Shown piece by piece: positions 34,947-45,592 of a stretch of DNA of 58,779 nt; positions within the stretch are counted from its first letter, which is position 1, and every line of letters begins with the position of its first letter. This DNA comes from Deltaproteobacteria bacterium (lineage in GTDB: Bacteria; Myxococcota_A; UBA9042; PHBI01), in NCBI GenBank assembly GCA_011526585.1, contig WYBB01000143.1:1-58779 (forward strand). The letters are read 5' to 3'. The notes below the pieces were generated by a model that saw only the letters and a list, made by a program, of their open reading frames with translations, was not told the DNA's origin and did not search any database. A program made the translations under genes and the position numbers.

Positions 34947-36665
34947 TCACTCGAGACGGATGAACGCGAAGGCGCGCGGTCCGAGCGCCGGGATGGCGAT
35001 CGCGTCTTCGCGTTGGGACGGCGGCTCGTCGAGACCCTCGGCGAAGAGCACGCTCGGCTTGCCGCTCACGGGCGCGTCGAACGGCTCCGACGGCTTCTTG
35101 TCGAGGTTGACGACGACCAGCACGCGCTCGTCGGGGTGCTCGCGCACGAACGCGACCACGCCGCGGCCGCCCTTGACCTCGAGGCGCCGCTGGTCGCCGC
35201 GGCGCAGCGCGACGCTCGACTTCCTGAGCGCGATCAGCTTGCGGTAGAGGTTGAGCAGCGAGCCCTGATCGGCCTTCTGGGCCGCGACGTCGGTGCCGTC
35301 CTCCTCGTCGGGGATCGGCCACCACGGCGTGCCCTTGGTGAAGCCGTGGTGCACGCCGTCGGTCCAGAGCATCGGCGTGCGCTTGTATTCGTCTTCGCGC
35401 CCCTCGCCGCCGCCCATGGCGATCTCCTCGCCGTAGTAGATGAAGGGCGTGCCCGGCGAGGAAAACAGCAGCGCCGCCGCGAGCCGCAAGCGCGCCTTGT
35501 CCCAGCCGAGCCCGCGCGCGATCCGCGGCATGTCGTGGTTGGTCAGAAACGGCGCCTCGAAGCCGCGGTCGGCGATCACCTCGCGCGAGCGATCGAGGAT
35601 CTGGTTCAAGCTCGAGCGCACGCCGTCGCGCACCGCCTCCTGGATGCGCGCCGCCATGTCGAAGGAGAACGCGAGGTGCAGGCCCTGGCCGTCGCCGAAG
35701 TAGCCGGCCTGGTCGTCGACGCCGCTCCAGGCCTCGCCGACGAGCAGGGCGTCGGGGAACTCGTCTCCGATCGTCTTGCGCATGCGCTGGATGAAGGCGT
35801 GGGTCTCGGGCGTGTCGGCGACGACGGCCTCGTCGGTCTCGACGAGATAGCGGATCGCGTCGACGCGGAAGCCGGCGATCCCGCGCTTCAACCAGAAGCG
35901 CATGACGTCGTACATCTCGCGCTCGACGTCGGGATGCTCGAGGTTCCAGTCGGGCATGCCGCTCCAGAAGAGCGCGTAATAATACTGGTTTTCGCCGAGC
36001 TCATGCCACAGCGGCGCGCCGTCCCACGGGCGTGCCCAGCCGCTCGGGTGGTCGTCGCGCCACACGAAGTAGTCGCGGTGCGGCGACTTCGGGTCGCGCG
36101 AGCTGCGAAACCACGGGTGCCGCTCCGAGGCGTGGTTCAGGAGGAAGTCGATGATGATGCGCACGCCGCGCTTCTTGCCCTCGGCGACCAGCGCGTCGAG
36201 TGCCGCGAGCCCCCCGTACTCCGCGGCGACGTCGCGATAGTCGATGACGTCGTAGCCGTGGTAGCTCGGCGAGGGGTGGATCGGCATGAGCCAGATCGCG
36301 TCGACGCCGAGATCGTCGCCGCCGTCGGGGTTGCCGTCGTTGAGGTGGTCGAGGCGATCGATGATGCCCTGCAGGTCGCCGATCCCGTCGCCGTCGCTGT
36401 CCTGGAAGCTGCGCACGAAGATCTCGTAGAAGACCGCGTCGCGCCACCACGCGTTGGCGGTCGGGTCGGAGGCCGGCGAGGGGGTGGGAGCGGGCTCGGG
36501 CTCGGGCGTGGGCTCGGGAGCGGGAGGGGGAGCGGGAGCGGGAGCCGGAGGGGGAGGGGGCTCGTGTTGGGGCGGCCCTTGTGGCCGCCCGCCGGCGTCG
36601 GCCGCGGGGGACTCGCCGCGGCAGGCGAGGAGCGACAGTGCGAGGACGAACCCGAGCTGCTTCAT
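34947..36665 (-). CDS. GH13 alpha-amylase-family lipoprotein (last gene of the mal operon)
   Basis: The 572-residue protein has a lipobox (LALSLLAC), a Pro/Ala/Glu linker of about 50 residues and a GH13 barrel. Region I is IIIDFLLNH and region II is GFRVDAIRYL (Asp269, nucleophile). Region III is VGEAWSG (Glu311, acid/base) and region IV is FLTNHD (Asp378). It should cleave alpha-1,4 glucans outside the inner membrane, feeding the ABC importer. Its ATG overlaps the malG stop by 4 bp. It is a close paralogue of the GH13 enzyme at 50838. Confidence 0.93.
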   Translation of the reverse strand: MKQLGFVLALSLLACRGESPAADAGGRPQGPPQHEPPPPPAPAPAPPPAPEPTPEPEPAPTPSPASDPTANAWWRDAVFYEIFVRSFQDSDGDGIGDLQGIIDRLDHLNDGNPDGGDDLGVDAIWLMPIHPSPSYHGYDVIDYRDVAAEYGGLAALDALVAEGKKRGVRIIIDFLLNHASERHPWFRSSRDPKSPHRDYFVWRDDHPSGWARPWDGAPLWHELGENQYYYALFWSGMPDWNLEHPDVEREMYDVMRFWLKRGIAGFRVDAIRYLVETDEAVVADTPETHAFIQRMRKTIGDEFPDALLVGEAWSGVDDQAGYFGDGQGLHLAFSFDMAARIQEAVRDGVRSSLNQILDRSREVIADRGFEAPFLTNHDMPRIARGLGWDKARLRLAAALLFSSPGTPFIYYGEEIAMGGGEGREDEYKRTPMLWTDGVHHGFTKGTPWWPIPDEEDGTDVAAQKADQGSLLNLYRKLIALRKSSVALRRGDQRRLEVKGGRGVVAFVREHPDERVLVVVNLDKKPSEPFDAPVSGKPSVLFAEGLDEPPSQREDAIAIPALGPRAFAFIRLE

Positions 36666-37540
36666 CCCTTCACTCCACCCGCGGTCAGCCCGCCGACCAG
36701 GTACTTCTGCAGCGCGAAGAAGAGGACCATCACCGGGACCGACACGATGATCGAGGCCGCGGCAAACTTGCCCCACTCGACCGACTGCTCGCCGACGTAG
36801 TTGTAGATCGTGACCGGCAGCGTGAACGAGGTCGGCTCCTCCATGAAGGTGAAGGCGAGCACGAACTCGTTCCACGCGGTCATGAACGAGAAGAGCCCGG
36901 TCACCGCCACCGCCGGCATCGAGAGCGGCAAGATGATGCGCCAGAAGATCTTGAACTGGCTCGCGCCGTCCATGATCGCGCTCTCCTCGAGGTCCTTCGG
37001 GATCGTGTCGAAGTAGCCCTTGAGCATCCAGACGCAGAACGGGATCGCCGTGGTGGCGTAGACGATGATGAGGCCGAGCGCGGCGTTGAGGAGGCCGAGC
37101 GCCTGCATGATCATGTAGAGCGGCACCATCATAAGCACGCCCGGGAACATCTGGCTCACGAGGAAGGCCATGAGCCCGGTCTTGCGGCCGGGGAAGCGGA
37201 AGCGCGAAAACGCGTAGGCCGCCGTCGTCGCCAGGAAGATCCCGAGCACGGTGGTGGCGATGGCGATCACCACCGAGTTGAGGAGCTGGCGGCCGAAGAG
37301 CCACTCGCCTTGCGCCGAGGTCGCCGAGACCACCGTGGCGAAGTTGTCGATGCTCCACTCGGCCGGCCACGGGGCGAGCGACTTGTTGGCGCCGCTGTTG
37401 CCCGGTGAGAAGGCGATGCGCAGAACGATCATCAGCGGGTAGAGCGTGACCAGCGTGCAGAAGCCGAGCACGACGTGCGTCATGACCCGCCCGAGCGGGC
37501 TCTTCTTCTGGCCGACGACGGTCGAGGCCTGAGCGCTCAT
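36662..37540 (-). CDS. malG: Maltodextrin ABC transporter permease, MalG type
   Basis: The 292-residue protein has six predicted helices and the permease EAA loop EESAIMDGASQFKIFWRI, which docks on MalK. The C-terminus KYLVGGLTAGGVKG is typical of MalG-type permeases. Start ATG 37540 overlaps the malF stop by 4 bp. The longer frame upstream is antisense-free but out of frame with malF, so it is not used. It works with MalF, MalK and MalE to import maltodextrins. Specificity is inferred from the surrounding amylases. Confidence 0.93.
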   Translation of the reverse strand: MSAQASTVVGQKKSPLGRVMTHVVLGFCTLVTLYPLMIVLRIAFSPGNSGANKSLAPWPAEWSIDNFATVVSATSAQGEWLFGRQLLNSVVIAIATTVLGIFLATTAAYAFSRFRFPGRKTGLMAFLVSQMFPGVLMMVPLYMIMQALGLLNAALGLIIVYATTAIPFCVWMLKGYFDTIPKDLEESAIMDGASQFKIFWRIILPLSMPAVAVTGLFSFMTAWNEFVLAFTFMEEPTSFTLPVTIYNYVGEQSVEWGKFAAASIIVSVPVMVLFFALQKYLVGGLTAGGVKG

Positions 37541-39231
37541 TCGAAGGCTCCTTCTGTGGCGCGGGTGACGCGGTTCTGTAGCCACCCGTAGGCGAGCAGC
37601 ATGAAGAAGATGAGCAGCGAATAGGCGGCGGCGAGCTCTTCGCGGCCGAGCACCTTGAAGGCGTAGTAGGCCTCGGTGATGAGGATGTTGGTCTTGTTCT
37701 CCGGCGCCCCGCCCGAGACGAGGTAGATCACGTTGAACATGTTGAAGGTCCACACGACGCCCAGGATGATCGCCGGCACCAGGGCGGGCTTGAGCAGCGG
37801 CATGGTCACCTGGCGGAACTTCTGCCAGCGGCTGGCGCCGTCGATGTCGGCGGCCTCGTAGAGGTCCTTGGGGATCGACTGCAGCGCGCCGAGCGTGACG
37901 ACCATCATGAACGGGAAGCCGAGCCACACGTTGGTCGTCAGCGCCGCGATGTAGTTCGACCAGAAGCTCGAGCCCGCGCCGAGCCAGTTGACCTCCTCGA
38001 TGCCGAAGACGCTGAGGAGGCCGTTGACCGCGCCGAACTGCGGGTTGAACATCGACTTCCAGATGAGCGCGGTGATGTAGTTGGGCACCGCCCACGGCAC
38101 GACGAGGAGCATGCGGTAGCCGGTCTTGAAGCCGAGGTTCTCGCGGTTCAACACCAGCGCCAGCGCGACGCCGATCCCGACGTGCAGCGCGACGTTGCTG
38201 ACCGTCCACAGGATGGTGAAGCCGGTCGTCCAGTAGAAGTTGGCGATCCCGGGCGCGGTGCCGGTCAGGATCTGGGTGAAGTTGTCGAGGCCCGAGAACT
38301 CGCCGCCCGAGAAGAACGACAGCGTCACGCCCATGGCGAAGGGCACGAAGACGAGCACGATCATGCCGAGCATCGCCGGCACGATGTAGACGTAGGTGCC
38401 GGGCTGTTCGCGCACGCCGCGGAAGACGCGCGCCATCGCGCGCCCGCCGAGCGCGCCGAGGGCGAGCGCGACCAGCGCCGGCCAGACGATGAGAGCCGCG
38501 CGCCCGCCGCCGAGGAAGGTCACGCCGACCGGCACCGCTGCGGCCACTCCGAGCGCCAACCGGTCGAGAGGCAGCTTGCCGCGCGCCGACACGTAGGACG
38601 CGCCGAAGCCGAGGAGCAGCGCCAGGCCGAGCGCGAGCAGGAGGTTCGAGGTCGGAACGCTCGGCGCCGGCGTCGTCACGAGCTCCGAGACGCGCACCAT
38701 GCCCTGGTAGGCGCCGTCGACCACCACCGCCGCGAAGCCCGCGAAGACGACCGGCCCGTCCTCGAGCTCGGCGGCGGCGAAGCGACGGCTCTCGGGGATC
38801 GGTTGCTTGCGCGTGACGTAGTCGTCGAGCTCGGCGCTGCGGTTGAGCAGATCCTGCGTGAGCGCCGGCAGATCCGCCGGGCGCGCGCGCGCATCCGCGA
38901 AGCGCTCGAACGCCACGGTCGTGCCGATCGAGATCCCGAACTCGTCGGTGCCGCCGGCCACGACGACGTGCACGCTCGCCAGCGCCGGGTCGGCCTGGGC
39001 AGCGGCCTCCGGTCCGCCCGCGGCGACCAGCGCCGCCACGCGATCGGCGGCTCCGCCGATGCGCGCCTCGGTCGCCAGCCGGTGATCGCGCGCGTCGTCG
39101 TAGCGCGTGAGCCCGAGCGCGGCGACACCGACCAGCCCGGCGAGGACCAGCGCGGTGACCGCATCGGCGATGCGCCAGTAGCGCGGCTTGTCCTTGCCGC
39201 TCGGCTCGATGGACGGGGGGACGCGCTTCAC
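37537..39231 (-). CDS. malF: MalF-type permease with an extra N-terminal membrane/exported domain
   Basis: The 564-residue protein ends in a standard MalF core (from about residue 275) with the EAA loop YEAADIDGASRWQKFRQV. Before it is an unusual 270-residue extension. A first helix lies at about 22-44. An exported domain of about 145 residues follows (LASVHVVVAGGTDEFGISIG, then GPVVFAGFAAVVVDG), which resembles a Cache-like sensor. About three more helices complete it. E. coli MalF instead has its extra domain inserted between helices 3 and 4. GTG 39231 begins 7 bp after malE stops and has no clear ribosome-binding site. Confidence 0.88.
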   Translation of the reverse strand: MKRVPPSIEPSGKDKPRYWRIADAVTALVLAGLVGVAALGLTRYDDARDHRLATEARIGGAADRVAALVAAGGPEAAAQADPALASVHVVVAGGTDEFGISIGTTVAFERFADARARPADLPALTQDLLNRSAELDDYVTRKQPIPESRRFAAAELEDGPVVFAGFAAVVVDGAYQGMVRVSELVTTPAPSVPTSNLLLALGLALLLGFGASYVSARGKLPLDRLALGVAAAVPVGVTFLGGGRAALIVWPALVALALGALGGRAMARVFRGVREQPGTYVYIVPAMLGMIVLVFVPFAMGVTLSFFSGGEFSGLDNFTQILTGTAPGIANFYWTTGFTILWTVSNVALHVGIGVALALVLNRENLGFKTGYRMLLVVPWAVPNYITALIWKSMFNPQFGAVNGLLSVFGIEEVNWLGAGSSFWSNYIAALTTNVWLGFPFMMVVTLGALQSIPKDLYEAADIDGASRWQKFRQVTMPLLKPALVPAIILGVVWTFNMFNVIYLVSGGAPENKTNILITEAYYAFKVLGREELAAAYSLLIFFMLLAYGWLQNRVTRATEGAFE

Positions 39232-39238
39232 GTTCGGA

Positions 39239-40582
39239 CTACTTCTGCATCGCCTTGATCGACTCGACCATCTTCTTCTGCGCCTTGGCGAGCTCGTCCT
39301 TGGGCTTGCGATCGGCGACGAAGATCCCGGCTGCGATGGCGATGTCGCCCGGCGTCCACATGAGCTGCATCTCCGGGCTCGCGTCCATCAGGACGGTGTT
39401 CTTCGACTGCTCCATGAAGACCTTCATCTGCTCGTCGCTCCGGGCGCCCTCCTCGAGCGTCGCCAGGTGCGTGACCGGCTGCCGCCCGACCTCCATGCGC
39501 ACCTTGGCCGACTCGGCGCTCGCCAGGTAGGTGGCCGCCACCAGCGCGGCCTCCTTGTGCTTGGAGGTCTTGGTGACGAAGACCGACTCGATGCCCATCA
39601 TCGGCTTGAGCGGCTGGCCCTCGACCGACGGCAGCGGCGCGATCCCGTACTCGACCGGGCCCTCGATCTCGGCGAGGAACCACGGCCCGTTGAAGACGAC
39701 CACCGCGTTGCCCTCGTTGAAGAGGCTCGTCACCATGAAGCCGGAGATCCCCTTGGGCAGGACCTTGTCCTTCATGTGCAAGCCGCGCACGTACTCGAGC
39801 GCCTTCAGGTGCTCCGGCGTGTCGAAGGCGGGCTGGTGCTGCTCGTCGAAGACGCGCCCGCCGAAGGCCTGAAACCACATCGAATGGAAGTAGAGGCCGC
39901 CGGCCTGGTAGACGAGCGCGTAGCGGTCGTCGGTCTGGAGCGCCTTGAGCTTGGGCACGAGCTCTTCCATCGTCGCCGGCGGCTCGGGCAGGAGCTTCTT
40001 GTTGTAGAACATCACCAGCGACTTGAAGGCCAGCGGCAGCCCGTACAGGTTCTTGCGGTAGACCAGCGCCTTGACCGCCTCGGGCATGAACTGCTTGAGC
40101 AGCTCCGGATCGACCTGGCCGGAGAGCGGCTCGAGCACGCTCTTCTCGACCCAGTTGCCGACCATGTTGTGCGCGAAGATGAAGAGATCCGGCCCGGTGC
40201 CGGCCGGCACGGTGATCGTGACCTTGTCGACGAACGGGTCGTAGGGGATCGCCTGCGAGCGGATCGTCACGCCCTTGCCCGCCGCGTTGAAGGTCTCGAC
40301 CACCTTGTCGAGCGCCTCGGCCTCCTTGCCGCGGTACGAATGCCAGAGCACGACCTCGGTCGCCGGGCCGGCGGGCTTGGCGGGCGCGGTATCCGCGGCG
40401 GCGGCGACCTCGGGCGCGGCGGCGGCGTCATCGGCCGGAGGCGGTGCGGGTGCGGCGGCGTCGGCGGCCGGTGGCGGCGCGCTCGTGTCGGGCGGGCCCT
40501 CCTTCTTGCCACCGCAAGCGGCCATGGCGAGGGCGGTGAGTGCGGCGAGGGCGGGCAGGAGGATCGATCTCGGGAGGTGCAT
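39239..40582 (-). CDS. malE: Maltodextrin-binding lipoprotein, MalE type
   Basis: GGAG lies 10 bp before ATG 40582. The 447-residue protein has a lipobox (ALTALAMAAC), an Ala/Pro/Asp linker to about residue 70 and a cluster-D solute-binding fold. Segments are EVVLWHSYRGKEAEALDK, PDLFIFAHNMVGNW, YGLPLAFKSLVMFYNKK and NAVVVFNGPWFLAEIE, close to MalE/cyclodextrin-binding proteins. It captures maltodextrins in the periplasm for MalFG. It lies 59 bp after malK and 7 bp before malF. Confidence 0.92.
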   Translation of the reverse strand: MHLPRSILLPALAALTALAMAACGGKKEGPPDTSAPPPAADAAAPAPPPADDAAAAPEVAAAADTAPAKPAGPATEVVLWHSYRGKEAEALDKVVETFNAAGKGVTIRSQAIPYDPFVDKVTITVPAGTGPDLFIFAHNMVGNWVEKSVLEPLSGQVDPELLKQFMPEAVKALVYRKNLYGLPLAFKSLVMFYNKKLLPEPPATMEELVPKLKALQTDDRYALVYQAGGLYFHSMWFQAFGGRVFDEQHQPAFDTPEHLKALEYVRGLHMKDKVLPKGISGFMVTSLFNEGNAVVVFNGPWFLAEIEGPVEYGIAPLPSVEGQPLKPMMGIESVFVTKTSKHKEAALVAATYLASAESAKVRMEVGRQPVTHLATLEEGARSDEQMKVFMEQSKNTVLMDASPEMQLMWTPGDIAIAAGIFVADRKPKDELAKAQKKMVESIKAMQK

Positions 40583-40641
40583 GGCACGTGCTCCTTGGGG
40601 TGAGGCTTCGGGGTGGCGAGCGTGCGCGCGGGCGTGTCGGC

Positions 40642-41814
<1,173 letters not shown>

Positions 41815-41819
41815 GCGCC

Positions 41820-44800
41820 TCACTCCTCGACCGTGACGGTGGTGAGCGCGGCCATCGCGCCCGACGGGTCGGGCCGGTCGGCGAAGACGTCGCGCACGCG
41901 CACGCGCCGCGTGCCGTCGGTCGGCACGGTGTAGCCGCGGTTGGTGAGCGGGTACTCCTCGGTGCCGCCCCACGAGTCGCCGGGGTGGCCGATGGTGTAC
42001 TTGTACTGGAGACCGGCGCCCGGCACGAAGGTCGACGACAAGGTCCAGATCCCGTCGCCGGCCGCGGCGTCCGGCGCGACGCCGTCGTCCTTCATCGCCA
42101 CCGTGTTCGGCGTCCAGTTGGCGAAGACCGTCTGGTTGCCGACGATCGACGGGATGCCGGTGCCGGCCGGCGGCGGCGGATCGGCGATGGCGATGTACTG
42201 GTCGATCGGGATCTGCTCGCCCGAGACGTCGAGCTCGAAGATCACCGTCACCAGCTTGGTCGGATCGGCGAACATGATCTGCGCGCCGGTGTTCGGCGCG
42301 CTGTCGACGCTGTCGCCGCCTTCGACCGCGACGACCGCGAACTCGAGCGGGTCGCCGTTGCCCATGCCGAGATCGGCGAGCATGACCTCGAGCTCGACGA
42401 GGGTGCCGCCTTCGACCGGGCCGCCGAAGTCGGTGTCGTGCGCGGCGACGAAGGACCAGCCGCCGGCGCCGTCGGCCTCCTCGAGGGTGACGATCGGCGA
42501 GGCGCCCGCGAAGTCGACGGCGATGCGCCGCGCCGGGCCGCCCGAGGAGAACGGGATGAGGTCGCCCTCCTTGGTCGTCGTGTTGAACGGATCGGCGACG
42601 ATCTCGCCGTCGACGAGGCGGCCCTGGCTCGTGTAGACGACGAGCTGGTAGTCGCTGCCGAGCTTGGCGAAGAGATCCTCCTTGAGGTCGATGCCGAAGA
42701 AGAGGCGCCCGCCCTGCAGCCGATTGTGGCCGTAGAAGACGCGGTTGATGTCGTCGCGCGGGTCGTCGATGGCGCCGGCGGTGTCGTTGTCGTAGAAGAC
42801 GCCGCCGGGTGGCACCCACTCGCTCTCGCCGGGCACGAGCTGGCCATCGAGCACCGGCACCGTGCCGAAGGGGCCGGTCATCGCGACCGGCGCGGGCTGG
42901 AGGATCGGCGAGAAGCCCGGGACCTCGATCGGATCGAAGCCCTCGAGGGTGAGCGCGGTGTTGAGCTCGGCATAGGTCGCGACGAGCTGCGCGCGGAAGA
43001 TCGTGTCGAACGGCGTGTCGTCGCCGCCGGCCGCGGTCTGATCGCTGCCGTACCACCAGAACCAGTCCGAGCCCTCGGCCGAGAGCACGTTGCGCCAGGC
43101 GCGCCACCAGGCCAGCGCCGACTCCCCGCTCGCCGGCGGGTCGAGGTAGGAGACCGGCATGCCGAGCACGGGTTCGAGCAGCGCGCGCGCGGCCTCGACG
43201 TCGGCGCGCGCGGTCTGGAGGTAGCTCCAGGCGAGGTTCTCCTCCGGCTCGCCGATCCAGGTGTCGAGGCGGCCGCCGATCCACGAGCCGGGGTAGAGGT
43301 CCTCGTACTCCTCGAGATCCGCGATGGCGTGCGGGCCGACGTCGCGCGCGAGGTGGCCGTCGATGAGCTCGCTGCCGGTGACGGTGATGATGGCGCGCTC
43401 CATGTAGGCGGACTCGAGCGCGCTGTAGAGGCCGTTCAAGAAGCGCTTGGCGTCGTGGTCCTGCGAGTACCACTCCCAGGCGTTCTCGCCGTCGAGGATC
43501 ACCGAGAGCACGCGCTCGCGCTCGCCCCAGCGGCCGGCCTTGCCGAGGACCGAGGTGATGAAGTCGGCGACGTTCTCGACCGGCGGCTGCGACTGGTAGA
43601 AGAAGCCGACCTTGTCGGAGATCTCCGTGTCGCGAAAGACGATCATCAGGGCGTCGTCGTCGCTGCCGCCGTTGCCGACGACGGTGTCGCCGTCGACCTT
43701 GTACGGGAAGAGGTGCGAGGCGCCCGGCTTGCCGCGATCGAGCACCTGGCGATCGGTGGCGATCCAGTCGATGCCGTTTTGCGCCAGCGCCGGCACGATC
43801 TCCTCGGCGACCGCGCCCTCGGACGGCCACATGCCGCGCGGCGCGCGCCCGAAGGTGCGGGTGTAGTACTCGACCGCCATCGCGATCTGCAGCGCGGCGT
43901 CCTCGGGATAGGAGAACGCCGGGTCGGGCCGCGGGTCGGCGGGCTGGCCGACCGCCGCCAGCTCGGTGTCGAAGAGCAAGGGCAGGATCGGGTGGAAGAA
44001 CGGCGTCGTCAGCACCTCGACCTGGCCGGCGGTGCCGGTCCAGCCGAGCTGGCGGTGGATCGCGAAGACGCCCGCCATGATCTTGTACTGCACGGCGACG
44101 AGGCGGTTGGCCAGGGCCTCGAGGCGGCTCAGGCGCTCGGCCTCGGGCACGGCAGGGTCGGTGTAGGTGGCGGCCAGGCGCCAGGTGTCGCCGTCCTTTT
44201 CGACGACGTCGGAGAGGTCGACCACGACGGGTCCGTCGTCGAGCTCGATGGTGACCGGCTGGAAGAAGTCGGGGTCCATCCAGGCGATCTCGAACCACAC
44301 CTTGAGGAGCGCGAGGTCGAGCTGGGTGTAGGTCGCGCCGTCGCGGGCGAGCAGCGCCTCGTACTCCGGGAAGAAGGCGCGCAGCGGCTCGGCGATGCTC
44401 TTCATCGACCAGACGCCGGCCCAGTAGCGATCGCGGTCGAGCTCGGAGATCGCCCCCGGCGTCGGCGTATCCTTTAATAGGAGGTCGATCCACGGGTCGG
44501 TACGGCCGCCCTGCGCGGCGAGGAAGGCGGCCTCGTCGACGGTCTCGGCGTCGAGGTCGACGTAGGGCCCGAGCGCGTCGACGTAGCGCTGGAGCTGGGT
44601 GAGCAGGCTCGAGGTGAGGTTGACGTTGACGTGGATGCGCGGGTAGGCGGCGAGCATCGCCGTCATGTCGTAGTAGTCCTTCTGCGCGTGCTTGCGCACC
44701 CACGGGCCCTGCAGCTCGTCCTTGGTCGGGTCGAGGTAGCTCGGCTGGTGCTGGTGCCAGACCATGTTGAGGTAGAGCGTCGCCTTGACCGGGCCGGTCC

Positions 44801-45356
44801 AGTCGAGCACGCGCCCGTCCTCGGACGCGAGGCCGCTGATCGTGAGGTCCCAGGTCTTGTCGCCGGCGAGCCCGGGGTCGAGGTCGATCAAGACGTCGGG
44901 GCCGGTGGTGATGACGTCGGTCACGCTGACGGTGGCCCCGTCGGAGGCGGTCAGCGCGAAGACGCCGGCGGTGTCGGCGCTGGCCGGGTCGATGGCGGCG
45001 TTGAAGCGCACGCGCACCGTGAAGCCGTCCGGCGTCCAGGCGTGCACGACCTGATAGGTGCCGGGGCCCACGTCGGTCTCGCCGTCGGCGGTGTCGGTGC
45101 TCGTGTCGTCGGCGGTGTCGGCGGTGTCGGGCGCGATCTCGTCGGCGGTGTCCGCGCTCGTCTCGTCGACGGTGTCGGGCGTCACCTCCGCGCCGGTGTC
45201 CGCCGTGTCGCCGGCGTCGGCGTCGGGGCGGTCGCCGTCGCCATCGTCACCGCAGGCGCCGAGCGCGCCGAGGGCGCCGAGAGCCAAGGAGGAGGTCGCG
45301 ACGACGCCGATCATGCGCCACCGCCGAGGGATCCAAAGGAGGCTCGTGTGATTCAT
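41820..45356 (-). CDS. GH57 amylase/amylopullulanase-like lipoprotein with starch-binding-like C-terminus
   Basis: The 1178-residue protein has a lipobox (LGALGALGAC), an Asp/Thr linker of about 65 residues and an Ig-like domain (about 100-190). A GH57 catalytic region follows: VWHQHQPSY (Trp200 onward), GMWPSEG with candidate nucleophile Glu513 and LDGENAWEW (Asp622/Glu624). C-terminal beta domains end with one like the starch-binding module of the 48.4-kb lipoprotein (NWTPN, DAAAGDGIWT, YKYTIG, GTEEYP). It probably debranches or cuts starch at the cell surface. It heads the leftward operon, with a GGAG about 10 bp before the ATG. Confidence 0.9.
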   Translation of the reverse strand: MNHTSLLWIPRRWRMIGVVATSSLALGALGALGACGDDGDGDRPDADAGDTADTGAEVTPDTVDETSADTADEIAPDTADTADDTSTDTADGETDVGPGTYQVVHAWTPDGFTVRVRFNAAIDPASADTAGVFALTASDGATVSVTDVITTGPDVLIDLDPGLAGDKTWDLTISGLASEDGRVLDWTGPVKATLYLNMVWHQHQPSYLDPTKDELQGPWVRKHAQKDYYDMTAMLAAYPRIHVNVNLTSSLLTQLQRYVDALGPYVDLDAETVDEAAFLAAQGGRTDPWIDLLLKDTPTPGAISELDRDRYWAGVWSMKSIAEPLRAFFPEYEALLARDGATYTQLDLALLKVWFEIAWMDPDFFQPVTIELDDGPVVVDLSDVVEKDGDTWRLAATYTDPAVPEAERLSRLEALANRLVAVQYKIMAGVFAIHRQLGWTGTAGQVEVLTTPFFHPILPLLFDTELAAVGQPADPRPDPAFSYPEDAALQIAMAVEYYTRTFGRAPRGMWPSEGAVAEEIVPALAQNGIDWIATDRQVLDRGKPGASHLFPYKVDGDTVVGNGGSDDDALMIVFRDTEISDKVGFFYQSQPPVENVADFITSVLGKAGRWGERERVLSVILDGENAWEWYSQDHDAKRFLNGLYSALESAYMERAIITVTGSELIDGHLARDVGPHAIADLEEYEDLYPGSWIGGRLDTWIGEPEENLAWSYLQTARADVEAARALLEPVLGMPVSYLDPPASGESALAWWRAWRNVLSAEGSDWFWWYGSDQTAAGGDDTPFDTIFRAQLVATYAELNTALTLEGFDPIEVPGFSPILQPAPVAMTGPFGTVPVLDGQLVPGESEWVPPGGVFYDNDTAGAIDDPRDDINRVFYGHNRLQGGRLFFGIDLKEDLFAKLGSDYQLVVYTSQGRLVDGEIVADPFNTTTKEGDLIPFSSGGPARRIAVDFAGASPIVTLEEADGAGGWSFVAAHDTDFGGPVEGGTLVELEVMLADLGMGNGDPLEFAVVAVEGGDSVDSAPNTGAQIMFADPTKLVTVIFELDVSGEQIPIDQYIAIADPPPPAGTGIPSIVGNQTVFANWTPNTVAMKDDGVAPDAAAGDGIWTLSSTFVPGAGLQYKYTIGHPGDSWGGTEEYPLTNRGYTVPTDGTRRVRVRDVFADRPDPSGAMAALTTVTVEE

Positions 45357-45511
45357 GGTCTCTGGCTCCGAGCAAGAAGCGAACCGAGGGCCAACGCCGG
45401 GTCGCCGTGCGTCGCCCCACCGGGGATCGCGCGAAAGGACACGGCCTCATGCCATGAGCGAGCGGTTGTGCACAGTCCGACCGGGCCCCAGCTTACGTGC
45501 ATCTCGGAAAG

Positions 45512-45520
45512 ATTGTAGCA
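45512..45520 (-). promoter_or_regulatory. Candidate extended -10 promoter of the mal operon
   Basis: On the minus strand the sequence reads TGC-TACAAT, an extended -10 element (TGnTATAAT type, 5 of 6 in the hexamer), about 155 bp upstream of the GH57 start. No good -35 hexamer lies 16-18 bp upstream. A palindrome occupies that place instead, which suits an activator-dependent or repressed promoter. Confidence 0.5.
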
Positions 45521-45535
45521 TGCAGATGGCATATC

Positions 45536-45552
45536 CAGTGCACGGCGCACTG
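45536..45552. promoter_or_regulatory. Palindrome in the divergent starch-locus control region
   Basis: CAGTGC and GCACTG are perfect inverted arms separated by ACGGC. The site covers the -35 position of the leftward promoter candidate and lies 41-57 bp before the rightward start codon. It is therefore well placed to control both operons. No regulator gene is encoded in the locus. Confidence 0.45.
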
Positions 45553-45592
45553 CAAGCGCAGGCCGCCGCCCAACCCGACCTGGAGACCGACC

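Noticed and set aside
37541..38209. Upstream extension of the malG reading frame
   Set aside because: It lies out of frame within malF and has no membrane pattern. ATG 37540 overlapping the malF stop is the normal coupled start.
41985..44477. An 830-codon plus-strand open frame inside the GH57 gene
   Set aside because: Low-complexity Arg/Asp/Val translation without motifs; the opposite strand encodes a clear GH57 enzyme.
45058..45200. Alternating GTGTCGGC-type repeats in the GH57 gene as a regulatory repeat
   Set aside because: They encode the Asp/Thr-rich linker after the lipobox and are explained by it.
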